Source: an uncultured Luteitalea sp.
GTDB lineage: Bacteria > Acidobacteriota > Vicinamibacteria > Vicinamibacterales > Vicinamibacteraceae
DNA length: 64,000 nt
Direction: 5' to 3'
Assembly: GCA_934541105.1 (NCBI GenBank)
Contig: CAKTDA010000003.1
Span: forward strand, 310,001-374,000
The notes beneath the pieces are model-generated. The model was not told the DNA's origin, ran no database searches, and saw only the letters and a program-made list of their open reading frames with translations. Positions 24,130-31,591 of the stretch are shown one piece after another. Made by a program: the position numbers and the translations under genes. Positions within the stretch are counted from its first letter, which is position 1. Every line of letters starts with the position of its first letter.

Positions 24130-25362
24130 GTGCAGCGACGGGCCGTGATCACTGGCGTTGCTGCCTGTTCGAGCCTCGGCCAGACGGACGCCTTCATCGA
24201 GGCCCTCCTCGCCGGCCGCAGCGGCATCCGCTCCATCACATCCTTCACGATCAGCGGCCGCGGCGCGCGTCAGGCCGCCGAGCTCGTGGACTTCGATCCC
24301 GCGGCGTTCGTCGCGCCCATGAAGCTCCGGCGCATGGACGAGGTCGGGCGTCTCGCGGTGGCTGCCGCCCGCCTGACCCTCGACGCCGCCCGGCTGCCGC
24401 ACGACGATGCCGGGTACGACGACGTCGGGGTGGTGCTCGGCACGTGTACCTGCGGCGTGCACTCGACCGGCGAGTTCCTCGACCGGCTCCTCGCGCTCGG
24501 CCCGACAGGGGCTCCCGCGCTCCTCTTCAGCAACACCGTGGGCAATGCCGCGGCAAGCCTCGTCGCCCTCGAGGAGAAGTTGCGCGGTCCGAACACGACG
24601 ATCAGCTACAAGGAGGCCTCGGGACTCGCCGCCGCCGCCCTTGCCGCCGACATGGTGCGCGCAGGCAGGGCCGCCTGCCTTCTGACGGGCGGTGCCGAGG
24701 ACATCTACGACCTCTACTTCCAGGTCCACGACTGGTTCGGCGTGCTCTCGAAGGACGGTGAGCATGCCGAGGGCGCACGGCCCTTCGACGTCACCCGCAA
24801 CGGCTTCGTCATGGGTGAAGGCGCCTTCCTTGCCGTTGTCGAGGACGAGGCGCGGGCCGCGACCCGCCAGGCGCCGGTGCTGGCCGCGATTGCCGGCGTG
24901 GGCGCCACGTCCGGCGTCACGCGTCTCAACGCATGGCCGACCGATGCCGCGCCGCTCGTCAGGTGCATGCGCGCCGCGATGGACGAGGCCGGCGTCTCAC
25001 CTGCGCAGGTCGGCACGGTGTATGCCGCCGCGAACGGATCGACGGACTTCGACGGCCTCGAAGCGCAGGCGATTGCCGAGGCGTTCGACGGCCGCCCGGT
25101 CACGACCACCTCGATCAAGGGTGCGGTGGGGGAGGGCGGGATGGCCGCCGCTGCGTCGCTCGTGGCGGCCGTGCTCGCCGCCCGCCGCGGCCTCGTGGTC
25201 CCGACGGCCGGACTCACCACGCCCGATCCCGCATGTCCCCCGCTCGGCTGGGTCATCGGGGCTCCCCAGGCGCTCGCGTCGCCGTACGTGCTGGTGAACA
25301 GCTTTGCCAGCGGCGGCACCAACTACAGCCTCCTGCTGTCGGTGGTACCCGGTGTAGACTGA
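24130..25362 (+). CDS. Chain-length-factor-like ketosynthase (catalytic triad replaced)
   Basis: A 410-residue thiolase-fold protein of the FabF type, starting at GTG 24130. All three catalytic residues of ketosynthases are changed: the Cys position is E162 (ISYKEASGL), the first His is N302 (AAANGSTDFDGLEA) and the second His is E335 (IKGAVGEGGMA). The fold-defining GFVMGEGA and C-terminal NSFASGGTNYS are kept. This is how KS-beta/chain length factors of type II polyketide synthases look (usually Gln at the Cys position), and matches ApeC, which pairs with the active ApeO in aryl-polyene synthesis. It probably heterodimerises with the intact ketosynthase at 30298. FabG follows after one base. 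Confidence 0.86.
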   Translation: MQRRAVITGVAACSSLGQTDAFIEALLAGRSGIRSITSFTISGRGARQAAELVDFDPAAFVAPMKLRRMDEVGRLAVAAARLTLDAARLPHDDAGYDDVGVVLGTCTCGVHSTGEFLDRLLALGPTGAPALLFSNTVGNAAASLVALEEKLRGPNTTISYKEASGLAAAALAADMVRAGRAACLLTGGAEDIYDLYFQVHDWFGVLSKDGEHAEGARPFDVTRNGFVMGEGAFLAVVEDEARAATRQAPVLAAIAGVGATSGVTRLNAWPTDAAPLVRCMRAAMDEAGVSPAQVGTVYAAANGSTDFDGLEAQAIAEAFDGRPVTTTSIKGAVGEGGMAAAASLVAAVLAARRGLVVPTAGLTTPDPACPPLGWVIGAPQALASPYVLVNSFASGGTNYSLLLSVVPGVD

Positions 25363-25363
25363 C

Positions 25364-26158
25364 GTGTCGTGCGGTGCTGCCCGGGCGCCGTCCCGGATCC
25401 GCGTGTCGTTCGACTCCCTCTCACTCTCAGGCCGCGTGGCGCTCGTCACCGGCGGTTCGCGCGGCATCGGCCGTGCCATCGTCGAGATTCTGGCCGGGAG
25501 GGGCGCTGCCGTCGCCTTCAGCTATCGTGAGCGCGAGGCGCCGGCCCGCGAGTTGCTGGAGCGCATCGAGTCGATTGGGGCGCGCGGCTGGGCGACGGCG
25601 TGCGACGTGGCCGACGAGGCGCAGGTCCAGCGAATGGTTGCCGGGGCCGCCGAGGCACTCGGCCCGATCGACATCCTGGTCAACAATGCGGGTGTCGCGC
25701 GCGACGGGTACCTGATGCTGATGGACCGCGAGAAGTGGGACGCCGTGCTGCGCCCCAATCTCGACGGGGCGTACTTCTGCACCCGCGCCGTCGTGCGCGG
25801 GATGCTGGTGCGGCGGTGGGGCCGGGTCGTGAGCCTCACGTCGCCGAGCGCAGTGGCCGGGCTCGCGGGCCAGGCGAACTACGCCGCGTCCAAGGGCGGG
25901 CTCATCGGGCTCACCCGGTCGCTCTCGCGTGAGCTCGCGCCGAAGGGCGTGCTGGTCAACGCGGTGATGCCGGGGCTCATCGAGACCGACATGACCGCGC
26001 GGATTCCCGAGGCCCGGCGCGAGGCGCACCTCCGGAACGTGCCCGTCGGGCGACTGGGCACGGCGGCCGAGGTGGCCGAACTCGTGGCGTTCCTGTGCTC
26101 CGACGCGGCCGCGTACGTCACCGGGCAGGTGATTGGCGTGGACGGCGGACTCGTGTAA
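25364..26158 (+). CDS. fabG: FabG-like 3-ketoacyl-ACP reductase
   Basis: A short-chain dehydrogenase/reductase. The nucleotide motif TGGSRGIG is at 29-36, NNAGV at 107-111, and the catalytic set is S160, Y173 and K177 (QANYAASKGG), with the C-terminal VTGQVIGVDGGLV of FabG. It would reduce 3-ketoacyl-ACP with NADPH in each elongation cycle. The GTG at 25364 lies one base after the ketosynthase stop, giving 264 residues with a 13-residue extra N-terminus; an in-frame GTG at 25403 gives 251 residues, nearer the family norm, so the true start is uncertain. Placement between CLF and ACP supports a dedicated pigment role over housekeeping fatty-acid synthesis. Confidence 0.9.
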   Translation: MSCGAARAPSRIRVSFDSLSLSGRVALVTGGSRGIGRAIVEILAGRGAAVAFSYREREAPARELLERIESIGARGWATACDVADEAQVQRMVAGAAEALGPIDILVNNAGVARDGYLMLMDREKWDAVLRPNLDGAYFCTRAVVRGMLVRRWGRVVSLTSPSAVAGLAGQANYAASKGGLIGLTRSLSRELAPKGVLVNAVMPGLIETDMTARIPEARREAHLRNVPVGRLGTAAEVAELVAFLCSDAAAYVTGQVIGVDGGLV

Positions 26159-26165
26159 GGCACTC

Positions 26166-26423
26166 ATGACTGATTTGCGTTCCGACATCCGGGCCTCGAT
26201 CGTGCGGGCCCTCAAGCTGCCCATCTCGCCGGACGAGATCGACAACGCCGCGCCGCTCTTCGGCGCCGGCCTCGGCCTCGACTCGATCGACGCCCTCGAA
26301 CTCGTCCTCGAGATCGAGCGCTCCTTCGGCGTCGTCATCGGCGACGAGCAGACCGGCGGCAAGGTGCTGCAGTCGGTCGACGCCATCGCCGAGTACATCG
26401 AGGCCCAGCGCAAGACCGTCTAG
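26166..26423 (+). CDS. Acyl carrier protein
   Basis: An 85-residue acyl carrier protein. The phosphopantetheine attachment serine is S40 in GLGLDSIDALELVLEIE, and the acidic helix II that docks partner enzymes is well formed. The start ATG 26166, seven bases after the FabG stop and preceded by TAAGG, gives the usual length. It would carry the aryl starter and growing polyene between AMP ligase, ketosynthase pair, FabG and dehydratase. It is the only ACP in the window, whereas the E. coli aryl-polyene cluster has two. No phosphopantetheinyl transferase is seen here, so a housekeeping one must activate it. Confidence 0.93.
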   Translation: MTDLRSDIRASIVRALKLPISPDEIDNAAPLFGAGLGLDSIDALELVLEIERSFGVVIGDEQTGGKVLQSVDAIAEYIEAQRKTV

Positions 26424-26454
26424 CCCGGAGGGGTGGCGGCACGCCGCTCGCCCC

Positions 26455-27321
26455 GTGCCCGCCGCCTGTTGTCCGCCCGTGGCCATCAACGCCTTCACCG
26501 TGGACGTCGAGGACTGGTTCCACATCTGCGGCGTGGACGACCGGCTGCCGCCTGATGCATGGGATCGTCTCGAAAGCCGCGTCGTGCCCACGACGCGCGC
26601 GCTGCTCGACGATCTCGCGTCGGCGGGCCATCGCGGGACGTTCCTCGTCGTCGGCTGGGTGGCTGAACGCCACCCCGCCCTCGTGGAGGAGATTCGTGCC
26701 GCCGGCCACGAGATCGGCCTGCACGGCCATCGCCACCGGCGCCTCTTCGAACTCACGCCCGAGACGTTTGCCGAGGACCTGCGCGAGAACCGCCGCGCGC
26801 TGCGCGATGCCGGCGCCAGCGACGTCCGCTGCTTCCGCGCGCCGGAGTGGTCGATGAACGAGCGCGCGCCGTGGGCACTCGCGATCCTTGCGGGAGAGGG
26901 CATCCGCATCGACGCCAGCCGCGCTCCCGTCGCCCGCGTGGGCTCGCCCGCCTACCCGCGGCGTCCGCACCCGCTGGCCACGCCGAACGGCGCCGTGCTC
27001 GAGGTGCCGCCGCTCGTCGGCGAGCTGGCCGGGCGTGCCGTGCCGCTTGGCTGGGGATGGGGCCTGCGCAAGGCGGAGCCGCGAGACGTGCTCGCCGCGA
27101 TCGAGGCCGGCAACCGCGCCGGCGATCCAGCCGTCCTTACTGTGCATCCATGGGAGATCGATCCCGACCCTCCGCACGTCCGCCTGCCCGCCCCGCTCGC
27201 GTTCGCGCACTACTACAGGTTGTCCGGCTTCCGCGCCCGGTTGCGCGAGGTGCTTGCCGGCGCCGAGTTCGGCCCCCTCGCCGAGTTGCCCGACGTGCGC
27301 TCATGGCTGCGCGACGCCTAG
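26455..27321 (+). CDS. Polysaccharide deacetylase (NodB-type, DUF3473-like C-terminus)
   Basis: A 288-residue carbohydrate esterase 4 protein. NodB motifs are in order: FTVDVEDWFH near the N-terminus, GLHGHRHRRL (metal histidines), CFRAPEWSMN, and LTVHPWEID. The C-terminal HPWEIDP, FAHYYRLSGF and RLREVL resemble the DUF3473 tail found on deacetylases of exopolysaccharide loci. The start is GTG; 26455 gives eight extra residues over another GTG at 26479, where the fold begins, so either is possible. It lacks a signal peptide. Inside this operon it may deacetylate an N-acetyl-sugar on the pigment glycolipid made by the family 2 glycosyltransferase; that is inference. The next gene overlaps its end by 19 bases. 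Confidence 0.84.
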   Translation: MPAACCPPVAINAFTVDVEDWFHICGVDDRLPPDAWDRLESRVVPTTRALLDDLASAGHRGTFLVVGWVAERHPALVEEIRAAGHEIGLHGHRHRRLFELTPETFAEDLRENRRALRDAGASDVRCFRAPEWSMNERAPWALAILAGEGIRIDASRAPVARVGSPAYPRRPHPLATPNGAVLEVPPLVGELAGRAVPLGWGWGLRKAEPRDVLAAIEAGNRAGDPAVLTVHPWEIDPDPPHVRLPAPLAFAHYYRLSGFRARLREVLAGAEFGPLAELPDVRSWLRDA

Positions 27322-30221
27322 TCGCCGCCGCCGCGATTGCCCTGGCTGCCTTCGCCTGCGGCGCACCGGCCCTTGCGCAGTCCGCGGGCGTCGGTGTGCT
27401 GCCGCGTCTCGTCTTCGACATCGACGACGGATCGGATGCCCTGCCGCCGGCGCCTGGCACCGTGCCGGTGGCCGTGCGTGTCCGCGTGCCGGCAACGGCC
27501 CCGCCCGGCGTCACCGCCGTTGCCGTTCCGGCCGGCAACTGGCCGGTCTGGCTGACGATCGACGACATCGATGCGCCAGGCGTGGACGCGGCGGCCTTCC
27601 CGTCGCGCGTCCGCGCGATCGTCGCGGCCGTGCCGTCGCTTGCCGCCGTCGAACTGCGTGCGTCGGGCGACGACCCACGCCGCGCGGCATTCCTCGTCAA
27701 GCTCGCGGCCGCCGAGATTCGTGCCCGCGATGCGGCCCTGCCGATCGTCCTCGGGGGTGGGGCCGCGGCGCGTGACGCCCGGGTCGCAATCGTCACCTCC
27801 GACGTCGCGCCATCGGTGGACGCCCTGGTGCTGCCGGCAGGTGCGGCGCTCGGCGACGAAGCCGACGCGGCCGCGCAATGGGCTGCCGCGGCCGATCCCG
27901 GCCTCGCACTCGTCGCGCTGGACACGCCGCTCGCGGACGATCCCGCCCGGACGTTCCTCGCGCACGCACTCGCGCACGCGGGATCGCCCGTCGCGACGCT
28001 GGGCTATCACGTGTCACCCGCCGCACTGCGCGCGGTGCTGCCGGTGGCGCAGCGCCTCGAGGACCTCTACACCGGCGTGGTGCCCGTCTCGACGACGGCC
28101 GGGAGCGTGACGATTCGCGCGGACGGCGCGGACGTCACGGCCTCGCGCCGCTGGCGGGTCCTCTATGGCCTGAGCACGCTCCGTACCTACCTTCTGCTCG
28201 AGGCCGGCGGCAGCGGGGAAGAACGTCTCGACGTGTCGCTCGTGCTGCCCGATGCAGGCGTGGTCGCGGTGCGCGATCCGCTCACGGGGCGCGACAGGCC
28301 GGCGTTGCGGGTCACGCGGGACGACGAGGCGCAGCGGACCACGGCGACGATCGCGCTGCCCGGGCGCGGCACGTGGCTTGTGGATTTCAATCGCGATGCC
28401 GACGCGGGCTTCGTCCAGCAGGAGGACGTCACCGGGGTGCGCACGCCGTCGGTCGACGAGATCCTCGCGCGCCACCAGGCACGGCAGGCCGCCGAGCGCG
28501 TGCTCGCGCCGCGGTACGTGATGAACGGCCGAATCCAGCAGTACTTCAGGCCGAGCGTCACCGATCCCGGCTACGACATCGTCACCGAGAATCGCTTCTT
28601 CGTCGATCGCGTCGAGGGCACCGAGTGGGAGGAGCGCGAGTTCAGCGTCAACGGCGCCCGCTTCGGCGAGCCGCGCCCGCCGTTCCCGCTGCTCCAGCCC
28701 GAGAAGGTGCTCCAGCCGCCCCTCGAGATCGAGTTCGACGCGCGTTACCGGTACCGGCTCGAGGGCCGCGACACGGTGAACGGCCGCGAGGCGTGGGTCG
28801 TGGCGTTCGAGCCCGCGCGCCGCGATGAAACGCTGTTGCGCGGCACCGTCTGGATCGATCGCGACACGGGCGCTCGCCTGCGCCAGAAGGCCGTGCAGAC
28901 GGGCCTCGGCGCCCCGGTGATCTCCAACGACGAGACGCAGGAGTTCGCGCCGGTGCGCACCGCGTCGGGGCAGGAGGTCTGGCTGCCCTCGACGATCTAC
29001 AACCAGCAGCTGATCCTCGTTGCCGGTCGCAACCTGCTCGTCGAGCGACGCATCGCGTTCCACGACTACGAGATCGCGCCTGCCGATTTCGTGGACCAGC
29101 GGCAGGCCGCGCGCGCCGGCGATCGGACGATGTATCGCGACACCGAGGTCGGCGTGCGGTACTACGTCAAGGAGGGCGACGTCCGCGTCGTCAGCGACAT
29201 CGCCACCACGCGGGCCAAGGCGCTTGCGCTCGGCATCACGCTCGATCCCGGCTTCGAGTTCCCGCTGCCGATCGGCGGCATCAACTACCTGAACTTCAGG
29301 TTCCGCGGACGGTCCGATACGCAGGTCGCCGTGCTGTTTGCGGGCGTGCTCGCGGCGGGCAACATCCAGCGCCCGAAGGCCATCGCCAACCGCATCGACG
29401 CGAGCCTCGACTTCTTCGCCATCGCGCCGCCGTCGAGCGATCGCCTGTTCGCGCCTGGCGGCGAGCGCGAGGAGGAGCGCCTGCTGACGTGGCCGCTCTC
29501 CACGGGGCTCAACCTCGGATGGCAGGCGACGAGTTACCAGCGCCTCTCGACGCAGTACCTGTTCAAGTTCGACGGCTACGTCCGCGATCGCACGACCTCG
29601 CCCGACTACGTCACGCCGACGAGCACCGTCACGAACGGCGTCGGCCTGCTCTACGAATACCGGCGCAGCGGCTACGCGCTGACGGCCAACGGGTTCTGGG
29701 CGCGGCGCGCCTCCTGGCGGCCGTGGGGCGACCCGGACGCGCTCGTGCAGACGCCCGCCGCCTACGCGAAGTACCAGGTGTCGGCGGCCAAGGTGTTCTA
29801 CCTCGGGCCGCTCAGCAAGCTCGTGATCAATGGCGGCTGGTTCGGCGGCAGCCGGCTCGACCGGTTCAGCCAGTACCAGTTCGGGATGTTCGACGACACG
29901 CGCATCCACGGCGTGCCGGCGGCCGGCGTGCGCTATGGCGAGCTGGCGATGGCGCGCGGGCAGTATTCCTTCAACCTGCTCGAGCAATATCGCCTCGACC
30001 TGTTCCTCGATCAGGCCTGGGGCCGCGCGCGCGCGCGTGGCGTGCCCGGCCTTTCCGAGGTGCCGTGGGAGCCGCTGACGGGCGTTGGCGTGGCGTTCAA
30101 CGTCCGCGTGCCCGGCCGCACGATGATCCTCCGCGGCGAGGTCGGCAAGAGCTTCCTGCCCGATCGCTACGACGGCCTCGGCTCGACCACGCTGCAGGTG
30201 ATGCTCCTCAAGCCGCTCTGA
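27303..30221 (+). CDS. Large exported protein with predicted outer-membrane beta-barrel, function unknown
   Basis: A 972-residue protein not recognised as a named family. ATG 27303 gives a clear signal peptide (LVAAAAIALAAFACGAPALAQ). Residues about 25-340 are a secreted Ala/Asp-rich region with repeated IVLGGG/VLPAG-type strands. About 400-580 holds beta-rich repeats (NGRIQQYFRP, FDARYRYRLEG, VNGREAWVVAF, GTVWIDRDTGARLRQ) that recall LolA/RseB lipid-binding halves. About 590 to the end alternates aromatic and polar residues in strands (NYLNFRFRGR, YLFKFDGYVRDRT, LLYEYRRSGYALT), as in outer-membrane barrels. It overlaps the deacetylase gene by 19 bases and precedes the active ketosynthase, so it may be the outer-membrane receiver or anchor for the pigment. 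That role is inference. Confidence 0.62.
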   Translation: MAARRLVAAAAIALAAFACGAPALAQSAGVGVLPRLVFDIDDGSDALPPAPGTVPVAVRVRVPATAPPGVTAVAVPAGNWPVWLTIDDIDAPGVDAAAFPSRVRAIVAAVPSLAAVELRASGDDPRRAAFLVKLAAAEIRARDAALPIVLGGGAAARDARVAIVTSDVAPSVDALVLPAGAALGDEADAAAQWAAAADPGLALVALDTPLADDPARTFLAHALAHAGSPVATLGYHVSPAALRAVLPVAQRLEDLYTGVVPVSTTAGSVTIRADGADVTASRRWRVLYGLSTLRTYLLLEAGGSGEERLDVSLVLPDAGVVAVRDPLTGRDRPALRVTRDDEAQRTTATIALPGRGTWLVDFNRDADAGFVQQEDVTGVRTPSVDEILARHQARQAAERVLAPRYVMNGRIQQYFRPSVTDPGYDIVTENRFFVDRVEGTEWEEREFSVNGARFGEPRPPFPLLQPEKVLQPPLEIEFDARYRYRLEGRDTVNGREAWVVAFEPARRDETLLRGTVWIDRDTGARLRQKAVQTGLGAPVISNDETQEFAPVRTASGQEVWLPSTIYNQQLILVAGRNLLVERRIAFHDYEIAPADFVDQRQAARAGDRTMYRDTEVGVRYYVKEGDVRVVSDIATTRAKALALGITLDPGFEFPLPIGGINYLNFRFRGRSDTQVAVLFAGVLAAGNIQRPKAIANRIDASLDFFAIAPPSSDRLFAPGGEREEERLLTWPLSTGLNLGWQATSYQRLSTQYLFKFDGYVRDRTTSPDYVTPTSTVTNGVGLLYEYRRSGYALTANGFWARRASWRPWGDPDALVQTPAAYAKYQVSAAKVFYLGPLSKLVINGGWFGGSRLDRFSQYQFGMFDDTRIHGVPAAGVRYGELAMARGQYSFNLLEQYRLDLFLDQAWGRARARGVPGLSEVPWEPLTGVGVAFNVRVPGRTMILRGEVGKSFLPDRYDGLGSTTLQVMLLKPL

Positions 30222-30280
30222 GTGGCGGCATGCCTGTCGCGGCCGGACGGACAGGGGCAGCCCGTGAACGCGTCGGGGGC

Positions 30281-30286
30281 TACAAT
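30281..30286 (+). promoter_or_regulatory. Candidate -10 element before the active ketosynthase gene
   Basis: TACAAT (five of six to consensus) with eleven bases to the ATG at 30298; no good -35 is visible. AGGGG, a possible ribosome site, lies between the two, so a promoter here would leave that site at the very start of the transcript. The gene could also be served by read-through from the operon upstream. Confidence 0.3.
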
Positions 30287-30297
30287 CCCAGGGGACC

Positions 30298-31518
30298 ATG
30301 GCTGACGGCCCGCGCGTCGCAATTACGGGAATCGGCATGATTTGCGCCCTCGGGACACGTCGGGACGACGTGTGGGCGCAGCTCGTGGCCGGCCGGTGCG
30401 GCATGGGCCCGGTGTCGCTCTTCGACACCGAGGGGTACCGCAGCCGCATTGCGGCAGAGGTGGACCTGTCCGCGGCGCGCGCGCGGTTCACGCCGTACCA
30501 GCGTCGCCGATGGTCGCGCAGCGACCTGCTGGCGGTGGTTGCGGCAAGCGAGGCGATCGAAGACGCAGGCGTCCTCGACGGCGACGTCGATCGCACCCGC
30601 GTCGGCGTGCTGCTCGGCGCCGGCACCGGCGACCTCGTGCGCAACGAGTCGTTCTACTTCACGCTGCGGAACGAGGGCATCGACGCCGCGCCGCCGACCT
30701 GGATCCACGGGCATTTCTCCAGCACGCCCGTGGACGTCGTCGCCACGCACTTCGGCCTCGAAGGGCAGCGGTCGTGCCTGATGGCGGCCTGCTCGTCGAG
30801 CACGATTGCCATCGGCCAGGCCGTGGACGCCATCCGGCGCGGGCGCCTCGACGCCGCGCTTGCCGGGGGCACCGACGCCTTGTCGCGCCTGACCTTCTCG
30901 GGCTTCAACGCGCTGCGGCTGATGGACACGCAGCCGTGCCGCCCGTTCGACGCCGGCCGCCAGGGGATGAACATCGGCGAAGGCGCGGCAATCCTCGTGC
31001 TCGAGGCGTGGGAGCGCGCCGTCCGTCGCGGCGCGCACATCTACGCGGAACTCGCCGGCTACGGGTTCACCTGCGAAGCGCACCATCCGACCGCGCCCGA
31101 GCCGGCAGGCCAGGCCATCGCGCGGACGATTCGCGTCGCCCTCGACGATGCGGGCGTGAATCCCGGCGAGGTCGCGCACGTGAACACGCACGGGACGGCA
31201 ACGCCGCAGAACGACAAGGCCGAAGCGCGGGGACTGCACGTGGTGTTCGGCGAGCGTGCGGCGAGCGTCCCCGTCACGTCGCTCAAGTCGATGATCGGCC
31301 ACTGCCTCGGCGCCGCGGGGGCGATGGAGGCTGCCGCCACCGCCCTCACGATCGACCGCGGCGTGATTCCGCCGACAATCAACCATGAGACGCTCGATCC
31401 CGAATGCGCCGTGGACCTGGTCGCCAACGTGGCGCGCGCGGTGCCGGTGCCCGTGGCGGTGTCCACGTCGCTGGCGTTTGGCGGCAACGACTCGGCACTG
31501 GTGCTGCGGCAGCGTTGA
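30298..31518 (+). CDS. 3-Oxoacyl-ACP synthase (KS-alpha-like, intact triad)
   Basis: A 406-residue condensing enzyme of the FabF/KAS II type. The catalytic triad is complete: C165 (MAACSSSTI), H298 (NTHGTATPQNDKAE) and H335 (KSMIGHCLGAAG). MNIGEGAAILVLE and the C-terminal SLAFGGNDSALVL complete the fold. It would carry out decarboxylative condensation with malonyl-ACP; with the triad-less partner at 24130 it would form the KS/CLF heterodimer of type II synthases (ApeO/ApeC in aryl polyenes). It is the only active ketosynthase in the window, so a separate initiating ketosynthase (like ApeR) is absent or elsewhere. A ribosome site AGGGG precedes the ATG. Last clear gene of the cluster. Confidence 0.9.
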   Translation: MADGPRVAITGIGMICALGTRRDDVWAQLVAGRCGMGPVSLFDTEGYRSRIAAEVDLSAARARFTPYQRRRWSRSDLLAVVAASEAIEDAGVLDGDVDRTRVGVLLGAGTGDLVRNESFYFTLRNEGIDAAPPTWIHGHFSSTPVDVVATHFGLEGQRSCLMAACSSSTIAIGQAVDAIRRGRLDAALAGGTDALSRLTFSGFNALRLMDTQPCRPFDAGRQGMNIGEGAAILVLEAWERAVRRGAHIYAELAGYGFTCEAHHPTAPEPAGQAIARTIRVALDDAGVNPGEVAHVNTHGTATPQNDKAEARGLHVVFGERAASVPVTSLKSMIGHCLGAAGAMEAAATALTIDRGVIPPTINHETLDPECAVDLVANVARAVPVPVAVSTSLAFGGNDSALVLRQR

Positions 31519-31591
31519 GCCCCATCGAACCGGCGGCCCCTGACCGTCGTATCAACGACAGTTGCAACAACTCTTGCATGAGGAGTCACGC

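Noticed and set aside
23412..24248. Longer form of the LolA-like protein starting at 24248
   Set aside because: The extra 48 residues precede a clear signal peptide and overlap the divergent ketosynthase gene.
24130..25362. Inactivated pseudogene of a ketosynthase
   Set aside because: The frame is intact, the fold motifs are kept and all three catalytic positions are changed together, as in true chain length factors.
26455..27321. Exosortase/PEP-CTERM exopolysaccharide locus, suggested by the DUF3473-like deacetylase
   Set aside because: No exosortase, no PEP-CTERM proteins and no chain-length or polymerase genes; the neighbours are polyene-synthase genes.
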